A DNA stretch of 64,000 bases from Epiperipatus broadwayi (Eukaryota > Onychophora > Udeonychophora > Euonychophora > Peripatidae). A model generated the notes under the pieces. It was given only the letters and a program-made list of their open reading frames with translations, ran no database searches and was not told where the DNA came from. Where the stretch lies: assembly GCA_028023455.1 (NCBI GenBank), contig JAQFVV010000276.1, positions 1,196,545 through 1,260,544 of the forward strand, written 5' to 3'. This document shows, piece after piece, positions 1 through 11,395 of the stretch. Positions within the stretch are counted from its first letter, which is position 1. The number at the start of each line of letters is the position of its first letter. A program made the position numbers and the translations under genes.

Positions 1-828
1 ATGAAAAATCGTGTTAAATAATTTATATATACGATTGTTTTTAATTTTTATGAGGAGTTGTATTTGAAACTACTTCAAGATAAGATACAGGTTTAATTGC
101 TGAATTTTTAATTTGAATTGACTAAAAATAATAACAATGACCTCATCTTCTGGATAGTATGCTGAAGTGTGTGTTATTTGCTCCAATTCCAAAAGCATAT
201 TGAGAATTTACTTGATGATTTGATTGTAGCATTTAAAGGCTTTCGTTAATAATTAATGTTCAAAAAATTATCCAGTGATGGTGAAAATTTTTTTAACAAT
301 GTTTAGGTGGGACAGTTAATAAAAACCAACTTTAATACCTTGGTATGTTTATTAATACAAAGATGAACTTGGACACTGGGGTCTGACATAGATTCCAATG
401 TGCTGCTGCTTTTAACTCAGAGATAAAATATTTTATTACAGAGAAATAACTACTACAGCAAAATTAACTGAAGATAAAGCAGTTATTTTACTTAATTTAT
501 TGTATGGAAATAAAACATGGATTATTTAATAATGCAATATAAAAACATTAACAAAGTTTAATTTAGTATGCTTCTTAAAATTTTTAAAGTATAATGCAAG
601 TTCATAAAAATAGTCACTACGTTCGTCATTTTTACTGGACGTGATACTACAGAGCCCTCTGTTGTAAAATCACGTTTCCATTGGGTTGAATATATAAAAT
701 GAATGAACAATACAAGACTTATTCAAAAAGTCATTTTCAGGTTAACTTGAGCATAGTTTTTGTGGGAGTGAACAAATCCCATCCATGTTATAAAGCTTAT
801 CTTAAAGCCATTTTAATATTGGGAAGAT
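1..828. other. AT-rich non-coding stretch
   Basis: No open frame of useful length, RNA gene or clear repeat was seen. A slightly less AT-rich patch around 615-690 may be the decayed upstream part of the retroelement tail that follows. Confidence 0.5.
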
Positions 829-1002
829 ATGGCTGAGAATAGAATACATATGAGAGCTACAATTAGGCATGGTGTTGAAATATTTCAGAAAACTCATTGT
901 CAAATTTTAAACAAACAAAACAAGGGACCAGAATGTTCTACATGCGAACGAATTTGTGCTTCACAGATTAGTTTGTACCGTCATTGCAAAGCTCATTTCT
1001 AA
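829..1002 (+). pseudogene. C2H2 zinc-finger tail, probably the 3' end of a degraded non-LTR retrotransposon
   Basis: A 57-codon frame runs from the ATG at 829 to a TAA at 1000. Residues about 36-56 fit one C2H2 finger: Cys-x2-Cys, twelve residues, then His-x3-His, ending one residue before the stop (CERICASQ, then SLYRHCKAHF). An in-frame stop lies at 814, so the frame cannot extend far upstream without splicing. Many invertebrate LINE polyproteins end in a basic stretch and a single finger of this kind ('C..C.R.C.S.IGL..H...H'), and the match in layout and position is good. An AATAAA-like signal lies near 1088. The alternative is the last exon of a zinc-finger gene; I see no upstream exon to support that. 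Confidence 0.45.
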
Positions 1003-2214
1003 AGCAGTTTTTTATTTTTTGTCTTTTCTTCTCTTGGAGTTGGAATGTCCGCACGCCTTTATAAATGGCTTATACGTGTATATATAATCAATAAAGATTA
1101 ATTTCAAACTAATTCATTTACGATTTCATTCTTTCTAAAAATAAATGCTAAAAAAAAAAAAAATGCGCTTATCCAAAAAATATTTTAGCTTCCTGGAAAA
1201 AAAAAAGTTCCATTTTAGTTTTGAAACGCTCTATTGACGTTAGAAACCTTGCATTGTTCTTAACTGTTGCGTGTGTGTAATTAATTAAAAGTATATTGTG
1301 AAATTTTTTTTTTTTTCCTCATTTAGTGGGTTACAGTTACATGCAGTTATTCAATACAATTAGATTTTAAACGTGCATGCATTAATCATGTTTTTTTAAA
1401 AATAAGCACCTACGTATATATTAAAAAATAATTATCTACCATATTATAATTTCGAAATTTTTTTAAATATATAAAGATCTTTTATTTAAAACTAAAAATA
1501 TTAATACTACATGTTTTGAGAATATATAGCGTTCTATTATAAGAGTTATCTACTTTCTTTAATATGTATAAATATGAACACATACCATTTATATTATCGA
1601 ATATTATACAGGTTTTTATTGCTAATTAAAGAAGTGCCAAAATAATGTTAAACAGTTGACATAGTACTATGATACCTCAACCCGTTTTTGAATTAAATCT
1701 ACTATATTATAAATAAAGATGTTAAGTTGTCTTTTCAAGAGAGATAGAGAAACAAGAAAATAAAGTATTACATGTTCAAATCATAACACTTGATCAATGC
1801 CACCTCCTTATGAACAATTTATTTTAGAAACTTAATTATATAATTTTCCTACATTATTTGGTGCATTGGTGGAGTGACCGTTTCTGGAGCATAAGGTCCA
1901 TTAATCACAGTCGAGCTCTTGTGCTTAAATATCTGACGAATTCCCAAGCTACATGCTATTTGATTTTTTTAATTCTAGGACTAATAAAAAGTTCTATTTC
2001 ATTATAAAAAAAATACAACTTTATATGTATTAGTAAATGTTTTCAGTTATAATCTAGTGAATTGTTGAGAGAAACTATATAAAAAAAAATCTTCATTGAG
2101 AAGAGGTACAACTTTCTTTATATATTGGACTATTTACATCATCTAATATTAAGTATTGAATGTCTTTAGAAAAATTTAACTTTATTTAAATTTTCCAATT
2201 ATATTTAATTGTTA
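1003..2214. other. AT-rich non-coding stretch
   Basis: Homopolymer runs of A and T and no supported gene. A 21-bp motif containing 'aacagcacacaggtta' occurs twice at about 2218-2270, just ahead of the next foldback. Confidence 0.5.
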
Positions 2215-2264
2215 GTAATAACAGCACACAGGTTACATTTAAATGTTTGTAATAACAGCACACA

Positions 2265-2538
2265 GGTTAGTATATGCACAACATTTTGAGTGGTAATATT
2301 CTCTCTTCTCCAGGTCTTGTCAAGGAACTGAATCTGGACTCTTTGATTCTTGAATATTGAATTTTAAGGTAACATTCTAACCACCATGCTCATCTGGTTA
2401 GAGGGTTATATTAAAATTTAATATTCAAGAATCTAAGATTCCAGATTTGTTATCCATGCTAGTACTATCACTTGTCAGGCCAGCATAACCTGAAGAAGAG
2501 AAAATAATATTACTCAAAATATTGCACATATACTAACC
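2265..2538. repeat. Foldback (palindromic) element
   Basis: The left arm (2265-2370, starting 'ggttagtatatgcacaa') is the imperfect reverse complement of the right arm (2411-2538, ending 'cacatatactaacc'). The arms meet at a short hairpin around 2380-2400. It has no coding capacity. The form is that of a MITE or foldback element; I could not identify the family or a target duplication. Confidence 0.7.
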
Positions 2539-2545
2539 TATGTAC

Positions 2546-3344
2546 TATGATGAATATATAAATACAACTAAAATACCATCACCACAAATCTTCAGGAGTA
2601 TAAGTCTATATTTGTTTGTGACATTTTCAGTTATAATCTAATGGGTTGCTAAGTGATAGTTATTGTTTCATCAAATTAACTAATTAATATCACATTCACT
2701 CAACTAGGAATTCTGATTAATAATTCAGTCTCAAAAATGAAGGTTATACTGATAATTAATAAGTAGATCATGATTGTCCACAGATTCATCCTAATATATT
2801 TTTTACAAATGTTTAATTCTGATTTTCTTCTCTGCTTACAATGTCAATATTATTGACTTTTCCATTATAATTATCTGTAATATTAAGTTTTTTACTATTA
2901 AAAGGTTGCTTCCCTCGGTAATGTGAGGGGTGATGCACTTTTAAATGCTAATATATAAAGATACTTACTTTTAATCTCTTAAAAGATCTTTTACTTATCA
3001 GTCTTTTACAATCATCAAAAAAAATATGTCCAAACAATTATCTACCACAAACAATCTCATTTTTATTCATCAACTTTTTGGGGTTATTAGTGTCTATATA
3101 ATTCCTATGATTTTTCCCTAATAAATTTCATTTCTTTTTTTTTTTTGGAAAAGGAGAAAACTTTGGTGAATCTTATTATTTTACTTACCATACATCTAAA
3201 CACATTTAATTTCAGTGTTTCTAATATAAACTTTTCAGAATTTTTAATGAAACTACTAAAACATTTTTAACTGATCACATTATAAATTTTGTTTTTAAAG
3301 CTTTTTTTCATAAATATATATTGAAATGAAGATTTTCACGGGTT
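2546..3344. other. AT-rich non-coding stretch
   Basis: Nothing recognisable beyond T-rich tracts such as the one near 3130-3145. Confidence 0.5.
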
Positions 3345-3682
3345 GCATATATAAATGACATATTTTGCGGGTTCATCTGTTTTAAAAAATTTTTAAATAT
3401 TATGCTGATGTTTCAACTTGGTCACACAAGTCATCCACTGGGTTATAAAAGGTAAAAAGATGGTTGTAGAGGCATTACAATCACTGATTTGAATAAACGT
3501 TAAAGTTCCACCAATAACAAAAATGTTAAATTTAAGAATGTTCTTTTAAAAAAATCTTTCCAAATAGGAGAAAGTTTGCATGTATCATCTCGCTTATTGA
3601 TACAATCTGGCCTTTTAAGTATCTCAATGGCTTCTCTAATTTTGCACTGGTAGGGATTATCACATCTGGATATGATCCTGGT
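3345..3682 (+). repeat. PLE1 terminal inverted repeat (left arm)
   Basis: Pairs in reverse complement with 5424-5760. Shared landmarks are 'catattttgcgggttcat' at the outer end, 'aagtcatccactggg', and 'cacatctggatatgatcc' at the inner end. On the minus strand it encodes the C-terminal tail after the GIY-YIG domain. Confidence 0.9.
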
Positions 3683-3711
3683 ACTAGAAAAATCAATTTT
3701 ATGACCTGAAT

Positions 3712-5395
3712 CTATAGTATGGAGTGAGAGTGTTGTTTAACTACATTAGCATGCTCATCTCTCCTAACACTGATGTGATGATTACTCATATCTATGTACG
3801 AAGCTTTACAATTTTTACATAAGATTTCATAAACACCATGAGATTCAAGAGGGATTGAATCCTTGGGCTTGGTTATTATATTGCTGATCTTTTGATGAGT
3901 AGAAAAAGCTGTATCTATATTATAGCATTTCAATATACATCCAATACTGTCTGTAGTTCCTTTTACATATGGAACACAAATCCTGACAGCCAACTTATCA
4001 TCTTTTTGTTTCCTATTTTGTCCATTTTGGGCTTGAAATAAGACTTTTTTTATAAATTTATAATTATAACTATTTGCTAATAAAACTCTATTAATATGAT
4101 TTATTTCTTCTTTCAGATGTGAATTATCTGAAAGGTTAATTGTTCTATTTAAAAGAGTTTTGGCTACAGAAACTATCTGAGTTAGATGATGATGAGACTG
4201 GAAATGTAAATATCTGTCCATGTGTATATTCTTTCTGTAAATCGAAAAAGATAAACTATTCGGTGTTCTGGTGACTAGAACATCAAGAAAAGGGAGTTTT
4301 CCATCAAACTCTGTCTCCATTGTAAATTTAATATGAGGATGTATATTATTTAAATGTAAGAAAAAATCATTTAATTTATTTTTTCTATGTTGCCATATGA
4401 CAAAAGTGTCATCTATGTATCTGAGTCAAATGAGAGGTTTTAAAGATGATGATTCTAAAGCACGAGTTTCTATATGTTCCATAAATAAATCGGCTATTAC
4501 TCCTGAGATAGGTGAGCCCATAGGAATACCAAGAACTTGTCTGTATGCTGTCCATTGTATACAAAAAATGTGTTCAAAAGACAATGTTTAATCAATATAA
4601 TAATATGGTCTGGTAAATTGCAACATTGTGAGATTATATTTAAAGTTTCATCAATTGGAATGTTTATAAACAAAGACACAACATCAAAACTGACCAGAAT
4701 GTCATTAGCATTAATTTTAAAACCTTTTAAAACATAAATAAAATGAAAAGAGTTTTTAATATATGATTTAATAGATGGGATTGTAGTTTTAATGAAATCC
4801 GATAAATATCTAGCTAAAATATGAGTTGGAGATCCTATTGCACTTACTATTGGATGAAGGGGGGTCTATGGTTTGTGAATTTTCAGAAGTCCATAAAATT
4901 TTGGACAGACACAAGATTTTTCACAAGGGATTATTTTATTTTTTATCTCTGTTTCAATAGGCGATTTATTAATAATAGCTTTTGTTGTTTTTTTCCAAAT
5001 ACGTAGTATGATCTCTTTTTGATAGTTTATAAGTTTTATCATTAAGCAGATTTAAAATTTTATTATGCTAAATGTCACAATCCATAACAACTGTGACAGT
5101 ACCTTTATCAGCTGGAAGTACAACAATTGATTTGTCCAATTTTATATTATTTAATGCTTGTCTTTCTTTCTTTGAAATATTATTTTTAGGAAGCTTAGCT
5201 TTTTTAAAAACATTGCAAATCTCTGCTCTAGCCAAATCAGCCGAAGAAGAATCTATTTTATCAAGAGCTGATTCAACATTACAAACACTTTTCTCAAAAG
5301 ATATCTGGGAAGGTGTTAAAGCAAAATTAAAACCTTTTTCTAAAACCGAAACTTTATCTGTAGAGAGGGCTTTCTTAGATAAATTATAAACGTTT
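3712..5395 (-). pseudogene. Penelope-like reverse transcriptase / GIY-YIG endonuclease, broken
   Basis: Reading down the minus strand from about 5395, the frame gives an N-terminal segment with the family signature VVLPADKGTVTVVMD (near 5090-5130), then VSLF-type motif 'SLFINIPIDE' (about 4650), the RT turn MGSPISG (near 4520), the catalytic box RYIDDTF (near 4405-4420), then KLPFLDVLVTR. The GIY-YIG domain follows, with GVYEILCKNC and YIDMSNHHISVRRDEH at about 3760-3840. RT copies element RNA at the nick made by the endonuclease. A TGA replaces a codon just before RYIDD, and the frame shifts near 4560 upstream of MGSPIS. The longest intact stretch is 3712-4320 (202 codons). The motif order fits the Penelope/Poseidon group best. 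Confidence 0.9.
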
Positions 5396-5423
5396 TTTTT
5401 GTTTTGGATATGAAATGTTTGGT

Positions 5424-5760
5424 GCCAGGATCATATCCAGATGTGATAATCTCTACCAGTGCAAAATTAGAGAAGCCATTGAGATACTTAAAAGGCTAGA
5501 TTGTATCAATAAGCGAGATGATACATGCAAACATACTCTTATTTGGAAACATTTTTTTAAAAAACATTCTTAAATTTAACATTTTTGTTATTGGTAGAAC
5601 TTTAACATTTATTCAAATCAGTGATTGTAGCTCTACAACCGTCTTTATACCTTTTATCACCCAGTGGATGACTTGTGTAACCAAATCAAAACGTCCGGAA
5701 TATTAATATTTAAAATTTTTTAACATGGATGAACCCGCAAAATATGTTGTTTATATATAT
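5424..5760 (-). repeat. PLE1 terminal inverted repeat (right arm)
   Basis: Reverse-complement partner of 3345-3682, several percent diverged from it with small indels. It marks the 5' side of the minus-strand element. Confidence 0.9.
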
Positions 5761-8212
5761 ATAGCTTGGCAAGATTATAAAAGAATATTTTTTTCTTCTG
5801 TTTTTTTCTTATAGGATTTTTACCTTTAATGACTGAATCTCTCCTATGCTTCACATTTATTGAAAAAATTAACTTTTCTTTTATTAAAAAGAAAAATTTA
5901 TTCATAAAAATAAAAATACAACAAAATTGTAGTCAGTTAGAAAACATTAGTTAATGATAAATGGTAAATTGAGTAGTTTTTTTAAAGTTTGCACAAAGAT
6001 GTAGTTAGTCTTATGCTATGAATGCCTTGTATCTAAGGTTAATTCTTGTCCAAGTTTCCTAGAACAAAGGGTCTGGAGCCAGAAATTGGTGTCTATTCTT
6101 CATTTTAGAGATCAATTCTGTGAAAATATGACAACTGTCATGATTGCTTTGGGAAAAAATTAGCTCACATCTGGTAAGCCAAACTGTGAAATGGAGAAAA
6201 ATGGAACCATTAATAATCCTAAACATCAGTCCGTCCTAGTACTATGAATTCATTTTGAAATATCCACTTCACTTTTTCAAGTGAACAAGACATTTATAGC
6301 AAATATTATAATTTTAATTCATATACCCATTTTTAGATATAATTAAATTTTAAAACTTCATCATATATTTTTTAATTATATTTCAAATTTCTATTTCATT
6401 ACACACTTTTGATACATTGTCAAAGTATTGTGAAAAAGATAATTAATTATCAAAGTGTGCATTTCATGGTGAACCAGCACTCATAATTTGGCCGAGATAA
6501 CAATCCCTTACATATATCTTCCTTTGTTTAGCATTATATAGATAACAAATTATTATAATTTGATTACAGGTGTCAAATTTTTTACAGTCAAAACTTTGAT
6601 GCAGCCCATTTTATGCAAATATATTAACTATTATTAATAATTATTTTTAAAACTGGAGATTATCTCTTACCCAAATATACACATTAAATCTCATATAATG
6701 AGCATCACTATTTAGAGTAATGCTTCATAAAAGATGATTATCATCAGTCAGGATTAAATTTTACTTTAATACAAGTACTTCTCATATGCTTGTATGTATC
6801 ACATTTATCTCTGGTTTGTTATCTTTGTTTCTATTATATTTTATTGTGTCTGGAAAATAGTACTCATTTTTTATTAAGTTAAAAAAGATGAACTTAAAAA
6901 TATGTTAAACTTTTCTGAAACTCATAAAGTAATGACAAAAGTAAAAATAACTACATTGTGCCACACATGCACACAGCATATCACTGATATTTATTAGAAG
7001 TGTTTTAACTTTAGAAAAACCATACTTTTAATCTGGTGGGCAAAATAAATATACACATGTTACTCAAAGGATTTCTTTTTTTAAAAGTAAAGTAGTAAAA
7101 TTAAGTTTAAAATTTTATAACATTTTAAATCTTGATTTGTTATTTTAAATTTAGAATTAAAATTGCTATAATACATAAATATAAAATATCTTCATTCTGT
7201 AAAACAACTATTAATTCTGTTTTTCAAAATGTATGTAAGTAATGTGATATATTTTTGAAATCACAGATGTGGCATGTTTTAAAATATAATGTCTCGCTTG
7301 TATTTTATATTTTAATAAATAATCATTAAAGTATTATTAAATATAATTTTTAATGTGTTTCTGATACAATAACTTTCATATCTCACTTATTTTCACTTCT
7401 CATTCAAAAAAACAATGAATTGCAATTGAGATATATATATATTGTTTAATGAAAACCAATTTTACCCTTTTTTTTTCCAATAACTGTTTATCAATGTTTT
7501 TTGAAAAAAAAAACTGCTAGAAAAAAATTTCAATAAAAAAAATAATTGAACAAAAATAATAAAAATGGTTTCTATTAATCAGTATATTTTATATTCACTG
7601 CAATGTTCTATGTAATTTATTTAAAAAGGACTTTTTTAACCCAGAAAAAAAAAACAAATATCAACTTTAAAAACTGCTCATCAATGTTTTACACAAATCT
7701 TAATAAATATTTCATATTATCATCTGTTTGGTATCTACTTTAAAATAATGAGCACAATGTTGAAATATTCATAAATATAATAAAAGTTGTGTTTTTTTTT
7801 AATTTTACACAAAATACCATTGATGTACATATTTTGTAATTTATAAATCCTTTTTTAAAATTAATATTTATTGTAACTCTAAATTACATTAAACGGCAAC
7901 AATAAATGACAAAATACTTCAAATAACATATTATTCCATCCACGATCTAAACAAAGAGTTTCTTTTTAGACATGGAGTGTGCAACCTTTGAATTAATAAT
8001 TTAGAATTGACATATATACATATATAACAGTCAGATATTATCTCTAACATAACACATGATCTTTTCACTTTATATTATTTCATAAGAAAATATTAAAACT
8101 TGTATATGCAATTGTGCTAAATTTTAGATAATTAATGATTTATCTGTAGTGTTTGTATATATACAATATATATAATTAACCTATTCATTCAGTATACTGA
8201 ATGTTTGCTATA
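5761..8212. other. AT-rich stretch with one dispersed-repeat copy
   Basis: No gene was found. The segment 6480-6660, with landmarks 'attattataatttgatt' and 'acaggtgtcaaatttttt', recurs in diverged form at 23330-23480 and 26845-26990. The remainder is A/T homopolymers and short TA tracts. Confidence 0.45.
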
Positions 8213-8217
8213 GTAAA

Positions 8218-8415
8218 TGTAGTGTTTTAGTCTCTAGAATAACAAACCAGCTAAAAACTTGTTATGATTTTAAGAACGAATTAGCGCTATCAAAAAGTAT
8301 TTTGTTTACTAGTTACAGTTACCATTCATACCGCAGACAATAATAGTCTAGTTCCGCAGTCATTCCTTGAATGACATCATGATAGAAAAATCATCATGGA
8401 TCGTAAGACATCACA
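8218..8415 (-). repeat. 3' LTR of the Gypsy derivative
   Basis: 198 bp, TGT...ACA. It differs from the partner LTR at five positions by my count, all C/T or G/A changes inside CpG versus TpG/CpA. Confidence 0.93.
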
Positions 8416-8428
8416 CTCCTTCCCCCTT
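8416..8428 (-). other. Polypurine tract of the Gypsy derivative
   Basis: On the minus strand this reads aagggggaaggag immediately before the 3' LTR, the position where plus-strand DNA synthesis is primed. It overlaps the stop codon of the integrase remnant. Confidence 0.8.
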
Positions 8429-9108
8429 AGTATGTAACATAATCCTTGAAATGCACTGGTGGACGGCGTTGACGTTGAGAGTGTTCTCTGTAAGCCTTTG
8501 GAGTTTGAATTGGAGATGTAGGATGGAAATGTGTTGAGCTCAGGTTATTTGTGTTTTCCAATGTCACACTGGGTAGAGAATTTTGGGCAAGTGGTGTTTC
8601 CTCAGCAGGAGATGAGACAGTTGGAAGAGTGTCCACTGTTCTTGAGCGCAACTGATCAATGTGCTTATGTTGTAAACCCAGATCAGTTCGTACTTCATAT
8701 GACAGAGGGCCTGTACGCTGTTCTACCATGGCAGGAATCCATGGAGAACCCCTTTCTGCTGCTCGTGTAAATACTGTGTCATCTGGTTGGAATTCACGTA
8801 ACCGATGATGTTTGTATGGTGCTGACTTTGGGGCTCTATCCGGATGAAGGAAGTCTAGGCATGTATGAAGGCGTCGATGAAAGAGCATTTCAGCTGGACT
8901 CAAACCCGTAGTTGTAGATGGAGTTATGTGCTGAGCCAAAAGGTATCGGGCAATACGTTGCTCCCAATTTCCATGAGTAATACGCTTTAGGCTCTCCTTC
9001 ACAGACTGGACAGCCCTCTCCGCAAGACCATTACTTGATGGGTGGTAAGGTGCGATTTGTGCATGGCGAATTCCATTACTAGCAAGAAAAGTAGAAAACT
9101 CTGAAGAG
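8427..9108 (-). pseudogene. Gypsy integrase C-terminal part (K02A2.6-like)
   Basis: The minus-strand frame starts within the integrase core with EFSTFLASNGIRH and continues AQIAPYHPSSNGLAERAVQ, the motif around the catalytic glutamate. It then gives KRITHGNWEQRIARYLLAQH and GLSPAEMLFHRRL, the C-terminal region of Gypsy integrases of the K02A2.6-like group. Integrase inserts the cDNA into the host chromosome. The zinc-binding domain and the first two catalytic acids are absent because of the internal deletion. The frame from the HPSSNG region to the stop at 8427 is open, including 8427-9002 (191 codons). It lies one frame away from the gag fragment. Confidence 0.9.
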
Positions 9109-9283
9109 ATCGAAGAATACTTAATGTTCGTAGTCCGCAGACAGCGAGGAGTGTTGCACGTTTCTTTTCATCAGCAATAATATTATTAGCTTCACAAAAG
9201 AAATTTATCTGTGACGCATATGTATCCCACATTTGCAGTGAGTCAACGTCGAAAGGTGCTAAAGACCAAATAGTTGCCATTAT
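9109..9283 (-). pseudogene. Gypsy gag N-terminal fragment
   Basis: The minus strand from the ATG at about 9281 reads MATIWSLAPFDVDSLQMW, then YASQINFFCEANNI and DEKKRATLLAVCG. This resembles the conserved start of Gypsy gag proteins of the K02A2.6-like type, which assemble the cytoplasmic particle holding element RNA. Homology appears to stop near 9108, where the sequence jumps to integrase. The gag frame stays open across the junction to 8999 but then reads integrase DNA out of frame. No zinc knuckle remains. Confidence 0.75.
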
Positions 9284-9435
9284 AAATCCAATAGAAAACA
9301 AAGTTTGGGTAAAAAAAAAATATTCGGCGTCCTATGTACGATTAAGAATAATATTATAAAGAACACTGTTGAATTAAAATATAATATATATTTTTTTTTG
9401 TATCTTGCGTATCCAATCCTTGTCGCCAAAACTGG

Positions 9436-9633
9436 TGTAGTGTTTTAGTCTCTAGAATAACAAACCAGCTAAAAACTTGTTATGATTTTAAGAATGAATT
9501 AGCACTATCAAAAAGTATTTTGTTTACTAGTTACGGTTACCATTCATACCGCAGACAATAATAGTCTAGTTCTGCAGTCATTCCTTGAATGACGTCATGA
9601 TAGAAAAATCATCATGGATCGTAAGACATCACA
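9436..9633 (-). repeat. 5' LTR of the Gypsy derivative
   Basis: 198 bp, about 97% identical to 8218-8415 by eye, in the same orientation. It should carry the promoter, read on the minus strand. Confidence 0.93.
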
Positions 9634-9638
9634 GTAAA

Positions 9639-10394
9639 TAGAGGGGTTTAAATTTAGGATTTTCAATCTATATTTAACCTCCACTTCATCTTAAATAATC
9701 GATACATATGTTCACACACATCTGAGAAAGATAAATGATCTCCAATAAACATATTTTGTGCAAAACTAGTACTCATCACTTAAACCAGATCATAATCTTC
9801 TACACACATATACAATCAGTGCGTTTTCACATGTATTTAGTTATATGTATTGGTTGTTTGAAATGGAATGGAGAAGGGTAATTATAGATTGATAATCCTA
9901 AGTTCAAATCCTTCTGTTTAATATATATATATATATATGTGTGTGTGTGTTATGGTAAGACCTCAAATCAAACTTTAAGAGGAGGATTTTAAAATAGAGT
10001 GTTACAATCAATTGATAATACTCCATTATCATTAACATTAATAACTCTTTGATATTGCTTAACATTTCCTTAACATATTCCAACATCTTATTTTTATATG
10101 TACACTATAAATTATATATGTATAATCAAATAATTTTAATAATCCCATAAATAAATTACAATTATTAAATATATAAGACTGATAATATATCTTACCTACA
10201 GAGCCATTTAGCTTTGAATGTGCTATCATAATGACAATTTACAAATCAAACTTAACTAATTATTTTGATAAACTTTTAAGCAAACCCTTTCTCAAATCAA
10301 CATCTTATAGCATAAAAATAAAACTGTAAAAGGAGAGGGAATGCGCTCTCACAAAAATGTTAAAATAAGAAATATTTACTTAACAAATTTATAA
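9639..10394. other. AT-rich stretch with a (TA)n(TG)n microsatellite
   Basis: A (TA)9(TG)7-like tract lies at about 9921-9950. No gene was found. Confidence 0.5.
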
Positions 10395-11395
10395 GTCAAT
10401 TATTTTATATAGCGCGATGTTTTTTATAAACAATAATATTTAAACAGCATTAAACTGTTGCACATGCGTTTAGTTTCAAATAAGAATGACGTATTGTAAA
10501 TTCTAATAAATTTCTCCAGCGTCATTCATTCTGGCATGTAAAAGTAATTTAAAGTGATTATTTAATATCTTCACGCTTTCACTTTCAAATACTTAAGATT
10601 CGCCCATACAAAAGTGTTTGGGTTCGATAAAATAGAGGCCATTCTATCTTTTCCAAAGACTTTATCATGTAGTTGAAGTGTTAGTATTCATTTATTTTAT
10701 ATTTAAAATCCAAAGCGCATGTGCAACAGTTTAATGCTGTTTAAATATTATTGTTTATAAAAAACATCACGCTATATAAAATAATTGACTTATTTACATG
10801 AGTTTAGTTTCAAATAAGAATGAAGTATTGTAAATTCTAATAAATTTCACCAGCGTCATTCATTCGGGCATGTAAAAGTAATTTAAAGTGATTATTTAAT
10901 ATCTTCACACTTTCACTTTCAAACACTTAAGATTCACCCATACAAAAGCATTTGGGTTCGAGAAGATAGAGGCCATTCTATCTTTTCCAAAGACTTTATC
11001 ATGTGGTTGAAGTGTTAGTAATCATTCATTTTATATTTAAAATCCAAAGCACATGTGCAACAGTTTAATGCTGTTTAAATATTATTGTTTATAAAAAACA
11101 TTGCGCTATATAAAATAATTGATCATAAATTCTAATAAATTTCACCAGCATCATTCATTCCGGCATGTAAAAGTAATTTAAAGTGATTATTTAATATCTT
11201 CACGCTTTCACTTTCAAACACTTAAGATTCGCCCATACAAAAGCATTTGGGTTCAAGAAGATAGAGGCCATTCTATCTTTTCCAAAGACTTTATCATGTG
11301 GTTGAAGTGTTAGTATTCATTCATTTTATATTTAAAATCCAAAGCGCATGTGCAACAGTTTAATGCTGTTTAAATATTATTATTTATTAACAAAT
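10395..11395. repeat. Array of about three roughly 240-bp cores separated by inverted terminal segments
   Basis: The core (landmarks 'ttctaataaattt', 'atttaaagtgattattt', 'gaggccattctatctttt') starts near 10501, 10834 and 11130, giving spacings of 333 and 296 bp. Between the cores is a roughly 75-bp segment (containing 'acagtttaatgctgttta') that reads inverted at the left end (10395-10470) and direct afterwards. One unit is therefore a MITE-like element with about 75-bp inverted ends, and the locus is a head-to-tail run sharing ends. It is non-coding. Confidence 0.8.

Larger units (their letters stand above)
3345..5760 (-). mobile_element. PLE1: decayed Penelope-like retroelement with inverted terminal repeats
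   Basis: A minus-strand Penelope-type reverse transcriptase followed by a GIY-YIG endonuclease domain lies between two roughly 337-bp arms in inverted orientation (3345-3682 and 5424-5760). The arm nearer the 3' end carries the C-terminal coding tail; the other arm is an inverted copy of that same tail. Penelope elements are known to carry such pseudo-LTRs in direct or inverted orientation. At about 2.4 kb it is close to the expected full size. The coding region has at least one stop and one frameshift, so this copy is dead. Confidence 0.9.
8218..9633 (-). mobile_element. Compact Gypsy-type LTR element, internally deleted, with 5-bp target duplication
   Basis: Two direct 198-bp repeats (8218-8415 and 9436-9633) each begin TGT and end ACA. 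The same 5 bp, gtaaa, flanks the element at 8213-8217 and 9634-9638, the duplication length expected of Gypsy integrases. On the minus strand, the stretch between the LTRs holds the start of gag joined to the end of integrase, then a purine-rich tract abutting the 3' LTR. Protease, RT, RNase H and most of integrase are missing, so it is only about 1.4 kb and non-autonomous. Sequence next to the 5' LTR (rc of about 9416-9435, containing 'tggcgacaagg') occupies the primer-binding position. Confidence 0.93.

Noticed and set aside
3420-3460. Hammerhead-like stem (reverse complement 'gatgacttgtgtgaccaag', then ttgaaac) in the PLE1 terminal repeat
   Set aside because: The stem II shape and GAAAC are present, but CTGATGA reads as gtggatga in both arms and no cleavage triplet with a pairing stem I was found.
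5072-5389. 105-codon plus-strand frame
   Set aside because: Shadow of the minus-strand Penelope coding sequence, which reads the VVLPADKG motif.
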